Positions 6,843 to 15,878 of a DNA stretch of 64,000 nt are shown one piece after another. The stretch spans positions 146,444 to 210,443 of the forward strand of contig CAKSOW010000001.1 of NCBI GenBank assembly GCA_934479825.1. The letters run 5' to 3'. The number at the start of each line of letters is the position of its first letter. Position 1 is the stretch's first letter. The notes beneath the pieces are model-generated. The model was not told the origin of the DNA. It saw nothing but the letters and a program-made list of their open reading frames with translations, and searched no databases. The stretch is from an uncultured Eubacteriales bacterium (GTDB lineage Bacteria; Bacillota; Clostridia; Oscillospirales; CAG-382). The translations under genes and the position numbers were made by a program.

Positions 6843-8984
6843 ATGAACATTTGCTTTATATGCGATCTGCATTTAGGCTACAATAAAAACACTGTACAAT
6901 ATGAAGCGTTCGATTATGCTTGCGCCGACATTTCCCGTAAACACCCCGATTTGGTTGTTTGTGCCGGTGACATCACTTCGGACGGCAATATTTTTGCCGC
7001 CAAACGCTTTATCAAAAAGATACATGCGCTCGGCATTCCGTTTGTTATTCTGCCGGGCAATTCCGATTACCGAACCGAAAAAAATATCCCTTTCATAAAA
7101 CAACTTGCTTCGCCCTGCGTCAACCGCTTTGAGAATCTTACGGTTTTTGCTGTCAACGACGCTTCCGGAAAGATAAGCCCGGAAACCTATAATCTCATAA
7201 ATGACGCAAAACAAGGCGATATCATTGTCATGCACCATCCGGCAGACAGTCTCGCAGAGTCCGAACGCGAACGTTTCAAGACTTGGCGGAGCGCTCATCC
7301 CGATACGCTTGTCTTTTACGGACATTTACATAAAAGCGGCATTTCCGGCAACGATTATTCCTTGCCGGCGCTTGACCCGGATAAGGCAATCGGCGAAAAT
7401 CCGAGTTTCCTTTATTTCAATACCGAAACAAAACAGAGTGAAAAAGTCTATTTCTTCTGCCCGATGCCGTCCGATCTGCCAAAATACATCGGCATTTCCT
7501 GCTTTGACCCGTTTGCTGATATTGATTTTGCGGCTCAGAACGGCTTGCGGTGTATTGAATTACGGCCCAACTGCTTGGATTTGCCCCAAGAAGAACTGCT
7601 TTCCCATATTTTAAACTGGCGTAGAAACGGCGGTAATAATTTAGCCATGCATGCGCCGGAGGTTGGCTTTGCCGGCGGATTGACCGCAGACACCGAAAAG
7701 TGGGATGCGTTTGTCAAGCTTGCCATGTATCTCGGCGCAGACCGGGTGACTCTGCATGTTCCTGCCGCGTCACTCGAAACTATCCGCAAGAACCGTGAAG
7801 CGCTCGAACGGATCGTGGATTTTCTGGCGCGCCGTTTTGCTATGTTGCCGAACAAATGCATTGTTGGCGTGGAAAACATGCATATGACCTCCAAAGAACG
7901 TCCCGATACCACGCGCCGTTTCGGCTATCTGCCCGAAGAATGCGTTGCCTTTATGAAACGCTTGCAGGAGCGGTGCCCGCGTGCCATAGGGCTGAATTTA
8001 GATATCGGGCATGCAAGAAACAATTTGCCTTACCAAGAAAAATACCCGCTTGGCACATGGTATGCCGAAACCGGACGCTTTGCTATCGGCTACCATCTTC
8101 ACCAGGTGATCCGTACACCGGACGGCTTGGAAAACCATACAGCGTTTACCGAACCGTATGGCGCGCTCATTTCGCTTGCCTCGTTCTTCCGTTGTTGGAA
8201 CATGGGCGTTTTGAATAAGGCGCCGGTTATCTTTGAAATCCGCGGTCACGGTGCTTATGAACCATCTATCCGTATGGTCGAACGCGAAAGCACACGTAAG
8301 GTATTTGACCTGCATACACATACGCTTTATTCGGCCTGCGGAATCGACCGTCCGGAAAAAGTTATTTCGACGGCAATTGAAAACGGCGTAAAATTGCTTG
8401 GTATTACCGACCACAGCTATGGCATCGGCGACAGAAAAGCCGGATATATCAAAAAAATCCGAGAGCTTTCTCCCAAGTATATTGACCGTATCAGGGTGTT
8501 ATGCGGTATTGAAATTCCGACAACGCCGAATTTGTTTGATATCCCGAACCCCGACGAGATTGCCGATTGCGATTATGCGCTCATTGAACATGTTTCCGAT
8601 AAGGGAAGTCTTTCGTATGATGATCCGATCGGTTTCTGCAAAAAATTGAAGATTCGCTGCGGCATTGCCCATACCGATTTGTTTGCTTACGCCGCCGAGC
8701 GCGGTCTTGATCCGCTTGAATTTTTCAAGCAGTTAGCAGACGCCGGAATTTTCTGGGAAATGAATCTGTCGTATGACAGTGTTCACAAATTCCGGAAACA
8801 TGCTTATGTAGACGATTTTCTGAATGACGAAAAGAAGCAGAAGATCGTTCTTGAATCCGGTCTTTATATCGGAATCGGCTCGGATTGCCACCGAAAAGAC
8901 GAATATCCGGCGGCACGGTTATATGAAATGTACGATTTTCTCGTACAGAAAGGTTTTCCGACGGCAGATCGCTACTTTTTATAA
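6843..8984 (+). CDS. Three-domain metalloenzyme: calcineurin-like phosphoesterase, AP-endonuclease-like TIM barrel, PHP domain
   Basis: A 713-residue protein starting after CGGAGGAAC. Residues 1-210 are a metallophosphoesterase: DLHLGYNK, CAGDITSDGN, GNSDYR, HHPAD, YGHLHKS. Residues about 220-480 look like a xylose-isomerase/AP-endonuclease-2 barrel (MHAPEVGFAGG, GVENMHM, GLNLDIGHARNN). Residues 487-713 are a PHP phosphoesterase domain with DLHTHTLYSACG, ITDHSYG, HTDLFAYA and SDCHRK. All three folds bind divalent metals and commonly cleave phosphoester bonds. The likely substrates are small phosphorylated molecules or nucleic-acid ends, but none can be named. No frameshift joins the parts: one continuous frame runs through all three. 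I know of no established name for this combination. Confidence 0.8.
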   Translation: MNICFICDLHLGYNKNTVQYEAFDYACADISRKHPDLVVCAGDITSDGNIFAAKRFIKKIHALGIPFVILPGNSDYRTEKNIPFIKQLASPCVNRFENLTVFAVNDASGKISPETYNLINDAKQGDIIVMHHPADSLAESERERFKTWRSAHPDTLVFYGHLHKSGISGNDYSLPALDPDKAIGENPSFLYFNTETKQSEKVYFFCPMPSDLPKYIGISCFDPFADIDFAAQNGLRCIELRPNCLDLPQEELLSHILNWRRNGGNNLAMHAPEVGFAGGLTADTEKWDAFVKLAMYLGADRVTLHVPAASLETIRKNREALERIVDFLARRFAMLPNKCIVGVENMHMTSKERPDTTRRFGYLPEECVAFMKRLQERCPRAIGLNLDIGHARNNLPYQEKYPLGTWYAETGRFAIGYHLHQVIRTPDGLENHTAFTEPYGALISLASFFRCWNMGVLNKAPVIFEIRGHGAYEPSIRMVERESTRKVFDLHTHTLYSACGIDRPEKVISTAIENGVKLLGITDHSYGIGDRKAGYIKKIRELSPKYIDRIRVLCGIEIPTTPNLFDIPNPDEIADCDYALIEHVSDKGSLSYDDPIGFCKKLKIRCGIAHTDLFAYAAERGLDPLEFFKQLADAGIFWEMNLSYDSVHKFRKHAYVDDFLNDEKKQKIVLESGLYIGIGSDCHRKDEYPAARLYEMYDFLVQKGFPTADRYFL

Positions 8985-9016
8985 TCTTCTGTGAATCCAA
9001 AAAATTCTGTTCTTGG

Positions 9017-9059
9017 CGCGCGAGGGTCTGAAACGCAGACTTTCGCGCGTTCTTTTATT
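9017..9059 (+). terminator. Terminator after the phosphoesterase fusion
   Basis: The outer stem pairs CGCGCGA (9017-9023) with TCGCGCG (9043-9049) and the inner stem pairs GTCTG with CAGAC; TTCTTTTATTTTT follows. Loop and stem resemble the second hairpin of the two-hairpin repeat found at 15.8 kb and elsewhere in this window. Confidence 0.8.
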
Positions 9060-9104
9060 TTTGCTTTGCAGAAAATGCTTTCTAGTTCTTGCTTAATTTT
9101 TATC

Positions 9105-9133
9105 TTGACTGATTCCGCGAAATGTGGTATCAT
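9105..9133 (+). promoter_or_regulatory. Sigma-A promoter of the exonuclease gene
   Basis: TTGACT (9105-9110) and TATCAT (9128-9133) are 17 bases apart, 28 bases before the start codon. Confidence 0.6.
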
Positions 9134-9161
9134 AATATTATCTTTGAAAATGAGGATAAAT

Positions 9162-10166
9162 ATGAACTATATAGTTTTGGATATGGAATGGAATCAACCG
9201 TTGCCGGGCGTAAAACTGGAATATGAAAATGACCGCTGCCTTGCCAATGAGATCATTCAGATCGGCGCGGTAAAGATGAATGATACGTTAGAAATCATCG
9301 ATACCTTTGAAATCAATATCAAACCTCAGAAATGGAAGCATATCAACCATAATGTCCGCAAGCTTACCGGTCTTGACGATACCTTGCTTGCCGATGCTGT
9401 CTCGATCGACAGCGCGATCGAATCTTTCCGGACATGGTGCGGTCAGAATTTTGTCTTTTTAACCTGGGGCTATGACGATATCGGCGTTTTAGGAAGCAAC
9501 CTTACTTACTTCGGGCTGCCCACCGATTGGCTGCCGAATTTTTATAACCTGCAAATGATTTTCTGCGCACAGACGGAAAACCTCAATAAACAGTATTCGC
9601 TCGCTTATGCGGTCAATCATTTCAGGATCCCTTTGGATAAACCTCTACATGACGCTTTGACGGATGCGTATTATACCGCGCTTGTCTGTGCAGCCTTGGA
9701 TATCAAAAAAGGAATCCAGGGCTACCGGGCTATGGTTTTCAAGGATAATACCATTCCGGAACATATGAAAAATATCCGTTATAAGCGAAATTACCGCGCT
9801 GTTGCAAGCTATGATAAAATCTTATCGTCAACCAAGATCAAATGCCCCGAATGTCCGGATTGCGCAAGACCGTTAGAGCATTTGCAAGTGACGCAAAACG
9901 GCATTTTCAATTTGCTGACGCTAGGGGAATGCCCGGAACATGGCGGATTTGCGGAATTGTTAAAGGTCAATAAAACGCCGGATGAACAGTTCTGTGCCAC
10001 CGAGATGTTTTTCGCGCTTGACCGCTATAATCGGCCATATTTCCAAAATAAAGCCAAGAAAATGCGCTTTTCCGACGAACGCCGCCGTAAAAAGACTGCC
10101 AATGCCGCAAGGTCCGAAAAAAGCACCGGCATACTATCCGTACATGGCGCAAAAGCGCATTCGTGA
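9162..10166 (+). CDS. DEDDh 3'-5' exonuclease domain protein (KapD-like)
   Basis: A 334-residue protein starting at ATG 9162 (MNYIVLDMEWNQPLPG) with GAGG six bases upstream. The frame can be extended leftward, but that would run through the promoter. Residues 1-180 are a DnaQ/RNase-T-type exonuclease: DMEWNQ (first acidic pair), ANEIIQIGAVKM, HNVRKLTGL, WGYDDIGVL and PLHDALTDAYYTALV with the last H and D. The C-terminal part holds a cysteine cluster (KCPECPDC) and a basic tail, possibly a zinc and nucleic-acid-binding region. KapD in Bacillus is a sporulation inhibitor with the same domain, but the target here is unknown. The stop lies four bases before the cca start, suggesting translational coupling. 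Confidence 0.82.
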   Translation: MNYIVLDMEWNQPLPGVKLEYENDRCLANEIIQIGAVKMNDTLEIIDTFEINIKPQKWKHINHNVRKLTGLDDTLLADAVSIDSAIESFRTWCGQNFVFLTWGYDDIGVLGSNLTYFGLPTDWLPNFYNLQMIFCAQTENLNKQYSLAYAVNHFRIPLDKPLHDALTDAYYTALVCAALDIKKGIQGYRAMVFKDNTIPEHMKNIRYKRNYRAVASYDKILSSTKIKCPECPDCARPLEHLQVTQNGIFNLLTLGECPEHGGFAELLKVNKTPDEQFCATEMFFALDRYNRPYFQNKAKKMRFSDERRRKKTANAARSEKSTGILSVHGAKAHS

Positions 10167-10170
10167 ACGT

Positions 10171-11406
10171 ATGAAACGCTTTGAGATGCACCTGCCGGCT
10201 GACATACGGAATGTTTTGACAGTCTTACATGCCGCAGGATTGGAAGCCTATGTAGTCGGCGGTTCGGTTCGCGATGCCGTTATGGGACTTGTGCCGCACG
10301 ATTTTGATGTGACTACCGGCGCTCTGCCGGAACAGACCAAACAGCTGTTTTTGGCAAAAGGCCGAAAAGTTATTGAAACCGGTATGAAACATGGGACGCT
10401 GACAGTTTTATACGGTACAGACCCAATTGAAATTACCACATTCCGCATAGACGGCACTTATGCCGATGCACGCCATCCGGAGCATGTGAGTTTCACAAAA
10501 AATCTTTCAGAAGATTTGCGACGCCGCGATTTTACAGTCAATGCGCTTGCCTATGCGCCGGAAACAGGACTTATCGATGTATTTGACGGCCTTGCAGACA
10601 TAGAGCGCAAGATCTTACGCTGTATCGGAAATCCGCGTGAACGCTTTTCCGAAGATGCTTTGCGAATCTTGCGCGCCTTGCGGTTTTCTGCCAAGCTTGA
10701 TTTTTCGATTGAACCGGAAACAGCACGGGCGGCTATCGAATTGCGCGGCTTGTTGGAACGCATTTCTGCCGAACGAATCACTTCTGAGCTTGAAAAAATG
10801 TTTGAAACCGGCTATCCGAACCGATTGGCTGCGATATTAGCGGATTTCCGTCCGATTCTGTCGCAGATTTTTCCGGAAATCAGGCAAGTGTCCGCAGAAC
10901 CTTACAAAGCGCTGTGCTGCCTTACAGCAAAGCTCCCCACCGGCAATAAACAAGCGAATTGTGCAAATCTGCGGTTTGCATATTTTATCGCCGCAAGCGG
11001 TATTGGTGACGCGATGCTTAAACGTTTACGCGTACCGAATGTCTTTTCCGCACGGGTAAGAGCGCTTACAGAAATCCTGCCATATGCCGCACAAACCGGA
11101 GACCGCATCGCGATGCGCCGTTTATTGTCTCGTTTCGGCGAAAACACTTGTCGTGACGCGGCGGCCATATGTTCCGCAAGCGGAGAAAATCCGAAGTTTT
11201 CTGTTCTTTTGGAAAAGTGCCTGACAGACGGTGATTGCGTTTCGGTCGCGTCGCTTGCCGCTGACGGGAAAGACCTTGCCGCGCTTGGATTAAAAGGCGT
11301 TGCAATCGGCAAGGCATTAAATGCCGCTTTGCAGGCCGTTATGGAGGAAAAGATTACAAATTCCCGATCGGAGTTATTGGAGTATATGAAAGAACACTGC
11401 TGTTGA
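10171..11406 (+). CDS. cca: CCA-adding tRNA nucleotidyltransferase
   Basis: A class II nucleotidyltransferase of 411 residues, which builds or repairs the CCA end of tRNAs from CTP and ATP without a template. It shows YVVGGSVRDAVMG and HDFDVTT (the metal-binding carboxylates), ITTFRIDGTY, the RRRDFTVNALAY motif that positions the nucleotide, and EDALRILRALRFSAKL from the neck. No HD phosphohydrolase domain is present. The start at 10171 gives MKRFEMHLPAD, just past the exonuclease stop. A ribosome site is weak, which fits coupling to the upstream gene. An in-frame upstream extension would overlap the exonuclease by about 185 bases and is rejected. Confidence 0.9.
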   Translation: MKRFEMHLPADIRNVLTVLHAAGLEAYVVGGSVRDAVMGLVPHDFDVTTGALPEQTKQLFLAKGRKVIETGMKHGTLTVLYGTDPIEITTFRIDGTYADARHPEHVSFTKNLSEDLRRRDFTVNALAYAPETGLIDVFDGLADIERKILRCIGNPRERFSEDALRILRALRFSAKLDFSIEPETARAAIELRGLLERISAERITSELEKMFETGYPNRLAAILADFRPILSQIFPEIRQVSAEPYKALCCLTAKLPTGNKQANCANLRFAYFIAASGIGDAMLKRLRVPNVFSARVRALTEILPYAAQTGDRIAMRRLLSRFGENTCRDAAAICSASGENPKFSVLLEKCLTDGDCVSVASLAADGKDLAALGLKGVAIGKALNAALQAVMEEKITNSRSELLEYMKEHCC

Positions 11407-11432
11407 AAAACGAAAGACAGCGGTGTTTTTTA
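11393..11432 (+). terminator. Terminator overlapping the cca stop codon
   Basis: AACACTGCTGT (11393-11403) pairs with ACAGCGGTGTT (11417-11427) with one wobble, followed by a T run. The left arm is the last coding bases of cca. Confidence 0.75.
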
Positions 11433-11486
11433 ACGGAATCGAATGTGATTTTTCGGTGAAATTGTGTGAAAGATTGCAAAAAGTCA

Positions 11487-11529
11487 TTGACAGCGAATAA
11501 TCTTTGAGTATAATAATTAACGTGTTAAT
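11487..11529 (+). promoter_or_regulatory. Promoter and likely autoregulatory operator of the MarR-ABC exporter operon
   Basis: TTGACA (11487-11492) and TATAAT (11509-11514) are 16 bases apart. Immediately downstream, over the expected start site, lies ATTAAC-GT-GTTAAT (11516-11529), a 6-2-6 dyad of the kind MarR proteins bind. Confidence 0.7.
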
Positions 11530-11564
11530 AATAAACCGTATAACAAAAAGAAAGGATGGTATTT

Positions 11565-12041
11565 GTGACAAACGAAACGAAAGAATCGACCGTGTTGCGA
11601 TCGTTTATCATGACAGATCGCATTCATCGGCGTTTGTTTGAAAAAAAGATGGCAAGTATCGGCGTTCACCGCAGTCAACACCGTATTCTCATGTATCTTT
11701 TCAAAAAGCAGCCGGAAGCTCCGTCTCAAAAGGAGATTGCCGAACAGTTTGATATCAGTCCGGCGGCCATTGCGGTGACTCTGAAAAAGCTCGAAAATGC
11801 CGGCTACATCACGCGCACATCTCCTCAAAACGATAACCGCGTCAATACGGTTATCGCAACCGACAAGGCGCGTGCGGTAGTGGAAAAAACGCGTGAGTAT
11901 TCCGAAGAACTGGAAAAGGTCATTTTTGCCGGTTTTTCTGATGAAGAATTGAACGCTTTTGAGAAATCCCTTGAAAAAATGCAAAAAGCCATGCGGCAAT
12001 ATGAAGAAGAGACCAAACCGGAAGGAGAAACCGCACAGTGA
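11565..12041 (+). CDS. MarR-family repressor of the adjacent ABC exporter
   Basis: A 158-residue winged-helix regulator. The GTG at 11565 is chosen over an ATG at 11556 because AAAGGA then sits eight bases upstream; for the ATG it would touch the start codon. The DNA-binding region reads PSQKEIAEQFDISPAAIAVTLKKLENAGYITR, split around residues 45-80, followed by the wing with NDNRVNTV. A C-terminal helix supplies dimerization. MarR proteins usually repress their own operon and release DNA on binding small aromatic ligands. Its stop overlaps the GTG start of the first ABC gene (GTGA), so the three genes are one operon and it probably controls export. Confidence 0.87.
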   Translation: MTNETKESTVLRSFIMTDRIHRRLFEKKMASIGVHRSQHRILMYLFKKQPEAPSQKEIAEQFDISPAAIAVTLKKLENAGYITRTSPQNDNRVNTVIATDKARAVVEKTREYSEELEKVIFAGFSDEELNAFEKSLEKMQKAMRQYEEETKPEGETAQ

Positions 12042-13786
12042 AACGATGGCTTGAATATGTAAAACCCTACACGCTCTATTTTATTTTAGGGCCGATCTGC
12101 ATGCTTGTAGAGGTCGCCGGCGAAATCTTTATGCCGATGTTCCTTGGCAAGATCATCAATGCAGGCGTGGACGGAACCTTAACTGTCCAAAAAAGTTTGC
12201 TCTATATGTCGCTTATGATCCTTACGGCGCTTCTCATGATGGCCGGGGGCGTGGGCGGCGCGTATTTCGGCGCAAAAGCCTCTGTCAACTACTCGTCCGA
12301 CGTAAGACGCGACGTATATAAAAAGGTACAGGAATTTTCCTTTGCCAACATTGATAAGTTTTCTACGGGTTCGCTTGTAACGCGTTTAACCAACGATATC
12401 ACCCAGATTCAGAACTTTGTCAACACGCTCTTGCGTATGTGCTTGCGTTCGCCGGGAATCCTGATTGGCGCGCTGATCATGTCGATCTCCCTTCGGCCCT
12501 CGCTTTCGGTGGTGTTTGCCGTTACGATCCCGATCATGCTGGTCACCATTCTTTTGATTGTCAAAGTCGGTTTTCCGCGTTTCTCCCGTATGCAGACCAA
12601 GGTGGATAAATTGAACTCGACCGTTCAAGAGAGCGTTACCAATGTGCGCGTTGTGAAATCGTTCGTGCGCGAGGACTATGAAATCCAAAAGTTTGAAAAC
12701 GCAAACAGTGATTTGAAAAAATCCGGCATTTCAGCCATGAACGTTATGATTTTAACAGGTCCTTTCATGACGCTGTTTATGAATATTACGACGGCGGCCG
12801 TAGTTTGGATTGGTGCGAAGCTCGTTATGGGCGGCGGCGCAGATGCCATGCCGGCCGGAGACCTTTCGCAGTTTATCAGCTATGTCAACCAGATCTTAAT
12901 GTCTCTCATGATGTTGACCATGATGTTTATGATGTCCTCGCGTGCTATTGCAAGCGCAAGACGTGTTGCGGAAGTGCTTGATGAAAAGCCGGATATCAGT
13001 GACCTTACGGCCGCTGAGAAAGAACGGACGATCCAGCACGGCGATGTTGAGTTCAAGCACGTTACGTTCCGTTATTATAAGAACAGCGAGGACAGCGTGT
13101 TGGAGGATATCAATCTGAAAATCAAAGCCGGAACCGTAGTCGGTATTATCGGTTCGACCGGATGCGGAAAAACAACGCTTGTGTCTTTGATTCCGCGCCT
13201 GTACGATACCGATAAAGGCGAAGTGTTGGTAGATGGCGTCAATGTAAAAGATTACAGCTTACACAACCTGCGCGAAGGTGTGGGTATGGTGTTACAAAAG
13301 AACGTGCTGTTTTCCGGTACGATTGAAGATAACCTTCGCTGGGGCGATCAGAACGCATCCGAAGCTGAAATTGAAGCAGCTGCGGCAAGTGCCCAAGCCG
13401 ACACATTTGTCAAGAGCTTTTCCGACGGATATCAGACCGAACTCGAACAGGGCGGTGTAAACGTATCCGGCGGACAGAAACAGCGGCTTTGTATTGCGCG
13501 CGCATTGTTGAAAAAACCGAAGATCCTCATTCTCGACGACTCAACCAGCGCGGTCGATACGGCGACCGAAGCCAAGATCCGCGAACAGTTCCGCACCGGA
13601 TTGAAGGATTCGACCAAAATCGTTATTGCCCAACGCATTACTTCTGTTATGGACGCCGATCAGATCATCGTCATGAACGACGGCAGGATTACCGGCGTCG
13701 GTACGCATGAGGAGTTGTTAGCCGGCAATGAAGAATATAAGGAAATCTACGATTCCCAGATGGAACAGAGAAAGAAGGAGGCGTAA
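12038..13786 (+). CDS. ABC exporter half-transporter, subunit with degenerate ATP site
   Basis: A 582-residue type IV ABC exporter half: six membrane segments in residues 1-310, nucleotide-binding domain about 335-582. It starts with a GTG that overlaps the MarR stop, behind GGAAGGAG. The ATPase domain has GSTGCGKTT, VSGGQKQR and ILILDDSTSAVD. The catalytic glutamate after Walker B is aspartate, and the switch histidine is glutamine (IAQRITSV). These changes mark the degenerate-site partner in heterodimeric exporters such as TM287/288 and BmrCD. The product would pair with the next gene's protein to pump drugs or lipids out of the cell. The substrate is unknown; MarR control suggests a toxic compound. 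Confidence 0.9.
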   Translation: MKRWLEYVKPYTLYFILGPICMLVEVAGEIFMPMFLGKIINAGVDGTLTVQKSLLYMSLMILTALLMMAGGVGGAYFGAKASVNYSSDVRRDVYKKVQEFSFANIDKFSTGSLVTRLTNDITQIQNFVNTLLRMCLRSPGILIGALIMSISLRPSLSVVFAVTIPIMLVTILLIVKVGFPRFSRMQTKVDKLNSTVQESVTNVRVVKSFVREDYEIQKFENANSDLKKSGISAMNVMILTGPFMTLFMNITTAAVVWIGAKLVMGGGADAMPAGDLSQFISYVNQILMSLMMLTMMFMMSSRAIASARRVAEVLDEKPDISDLTAAEKERTIQHGDVEFKHVTFRYYKNSEDSVLEDINLKIKAGTVVGIIGSTGCGKTTLVSLIPRLYDTDKGEVLVDGVNVKDYSLHNLREGVGMVLQKNVLFSGTIEDNLRWGDQNASEAEIEAAAASAQADTFVKSFSDGYQTELEQGGVNVSGGQKQRLCIARALLKKPKILILDDSTSAVDTATEAKIREQFRTGLKDSTKIVIAQRITSVMDADQIIVMNDGRITGVGTHEELLAGNEEYKEIYDSQMEQRKKEA

Positions 13787-13788
13787 AT

Positions 13789-15765
13789 ATGGCACGAAAT
13801 CTGCAAGAACTGCAAAAGCAGTATAATTCCTCCGCCTCCGCAGAAAAAAGAGGTATGCCCATGATGCGAGGTCCGGGTGGCCCGCGCGGAATGGGGAAGG
13901 GCAAACCGAAAAACACAAAAAACACGATCAAACGACTGTTTACCTACGTCGGACGCTATAAGATTCAGCTTATCTGCGTACTGTTTCTCATGCTGATCAG
14001 CACGGTTACAAGCCTTATCGGGTCATTCATGCTTGCGCCGATCATCAATAAGCTTGTTCTTTATGTTTCGCCCAATGACGGCGCAAAGCTCAGCCTTATG
14101 GAGCGTTTCTCGGACAATGTCATCTCTTCGTTCGCCGATAGAATAAGCGGTTCGCTTGAATCCATTGCCGCAAAATACGAATTCGGTGCGGTTATGGTTT
14201 ATATCGCTGCGGCGCTTGTGATTTTAATCGGCGTATATCTTGTCGGCGTTGTGGCTACCTATCTGCAAAACCGTCTGATGCTTGCCGTGTCGCAGGGAAC
14301 GCTTGAAAAGATACGCAACGACCTGTTTGCCAAAATACAGAAATTGCCGGTTCGCTTCTATGACAACAACCCGACCGGCGAAATCATGAGCCGTTTTACC
14401 AACGATGTCGATAACATCGGCACGATGCTTGATAACTCGCTTGTGTCTGTCATTTCCGGCGCTGTGACGCTTATCGGCACGCTGTTCTTTATGATTTCCA
14501 CGAATCTCGTTCTGACGCTTGTTACGGTCGTGTTTGTACCGATTTTTGCCAAAGGCGGCATGTTCATCGCCGGTAAGAGCCGCAAGTATTATACCGGTCA
14601 ACAGGCAGCTTTGGGTGCGGTGAACGGCTATATCGAAGAAACCGTAACCGGACAGAAAGTCATCAAGGTCTTTAATCACGAAGAAGACTCCGTAGAAGAA
14701 TTCGGCCTTTTGAACGACGATTTACGTGATAAGCAGTTCAAGGCGCAGTTCTATGGCGGTATTATGGGGCCTATTATGGGGAACACCTCGCAGGTCAGCT
14801 ATGCGATAACGGTCGGCGTCGGCGGTATCCTCATCTGCACAGGCGGTCTCATGCCGGGCGCGTTAACGGTTTTCTCCAACTATTCGCGTCAGTTCTCTTT
14901 CCCGATCAACAATATCTCCCAACAGATGAGCACAGTCTTTTCGGCGTTAGCCGGTGCTGAGCGCGTCTTTAATATCATCGATATGGAAGAAGAACCTGCC
15001 GATGTTCCGGACGCTTCGGACATGAAAGATATGAAAGGCTATGTGGAATTAAAAGATGTTACGTTTGGGTATAATCCGGACAAAACCATTTTGAGACACA
15101 TTTCGCTCTATGCAAAACCGGGTCAGAAGATTGCTTTTGTCGGTTCGACCGGTGCAGGGAAAACGACCATAACCAACCTCTTGAATCGTTTTTATGATAT
15201 TGATTCCGGTGAGATTACCATTGACGGCGTCAATATCCGCGATATCCGGTTGAAAGAGTTGAGAAAGCATATTGCCATGGTTTTGCAGGATACGCATTTG
15301 TTCACCGGAACAGTCAGAGAGAATATTCGCTACGGCCGGCTTGACGCAACGGATGAAGAGGTGGTCGAAGCCGCAAAAACGGCAAGCGCACACAGCTTTA
15401 TCATGCGCTTGGAAAACGGCTATGACACCATGATTGAGGGCGACGGCGCCAATCTTTCGCAAGGACAGCGGCAGTTGCTCAACATTGCCCGTGCCGCTAT
15501 CAGCAAAGCGCCGATTTTGGTGCTTGATGAAGCGACCAGTTCGGTTGATACGCGTACAGAACGTCATATTGAGCACGGTATGGATCGTCTGATGAGTAAC
15601 CGCACTACTTTTGTTATTGCCCATCGGCTTTCGACGGTTCGTAATGCGGATGCCATTATGGTACTGGAAAAGGGAGAAATTATCGAGCGCGGCAATCACG
15701 ATGATCTTCTTGCCTTAAAAGGACGGTACTACGAACTGTATACCGGAAAGAAAGAATTGGACTAA
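13789..15765 (+). CDS. ABC exporter half-transporter, catalytic partner
   Basis: A 658-residue ABC exporter half, two bases after its partner. A charged, glycine- and proline-rich extension of about 45 residues (MRGPGGPRGMGKGKPK) precedes the first membrane helix. Six membrane segments follow, then an ATPase domain with GSTGAGKTT near residue 452, LVLDEATSSVD with an intact catalytic glutamate, and the switch histidine in IAHRLSTV. Its signature is LSQGQ rather than LSGGQ, as expected for the half that completes the degenerate site of a heterodimer. The pair therefore forms an asymmetric transporter in the membrane. Transcription ends at the two-hairpin element downstream. Confidence 0.9.
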   Translation: MARNLQELQKQYNSSASAEKRGMPMMRGPGGPRGMGKGKPKNTKNTIKRLFTYVGRYKIQLICVLFLMLISTVTSLIGSFMLAPIINKLVLYVSPNDGAKLSLMERFSDNVISSFADRISGSLESIAAKYEFGAVMVYIAAALVILIGVYLVGVVATYLQNRLMLAVSQGTLEKIRNDLFAKIQKLPVRFYDNNPTGEIMSRFTNDVDNIGTMLDNSLVSVISGAVTLIGTLFFMISTNLVLTLVTVVFVPIFAKGGMFIAGKSRKYYTGQQAALGAVNGYIEETVTGQKVIKVFNHEEDSVEEFGLLNDDLRDKQFKAQFYGGIMGPIMGNTSQVSYAITVGVGGILICTGGLMPGALTVFSNYSRQFSFPINNISQQMSTVFSALAGAERVFNIIDMEEEPADVPDASDMKDMKGYVELKDVTFGYNPDKTILRHISLYAKPGQKIAFVGSTGAGKTTITNLLNRFYDIDSGEITIDGVNIRDIRLKELRKHIAMVLQDTHLFTGTVRENIRYGRLDATDEEVVEAAKTASAHSFIMRLENGYDTMIEGDGANLSQGQRQLLNIARAAISKAPILVLDEATSSVDTRTERHIEHGMDRLMSNRTTFVIAHRLSTVRNADAIMVLEKGEIIERGNHDDLLALKGRYYELYTGKKELD

Positions 15766-15790
15766 TGCTTGGCTTTCCTTAAAACAGAAC

Positions 15791-15878
15791 ACGGCTCTTC
15801 TTAAAAGCAAGGCTTAGTGAAAAGATGAATTTTGACGCGAGGCGGTCTGAATATGCAGACTGTCTCGCGTCCTTTTAT
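15791..15878 (+). repeat. Two-hairpin intergenic element, decayed copy, acting as terminator
   Basis: The first hairpin (15793-15814, GGCTCTTCTT against AAGCAAGGCT) has decayed and the core is altered to GTGAAAAGATGAATTTTG. The second hairpin is strong: GACGCGAGGCGGTCTG (15834-15849) pairs with CAGACTGTCTCGCGTC (15856-15871), followed by CTTTTATAT. Order and spacing match the five better copies at 29.1, 35.4, 38.7, 38.9 and 46.0 kb. The rest of the 15766-16301 gap holds only the proC promoter and leader. Confidence 0.65.

Noticed and set aside
10171..11406. Longer cca start at 9982
   Set aside because: It would overlap the exonuclease gene by about 185 bases; the family's conserved region begins shortly after 10171.
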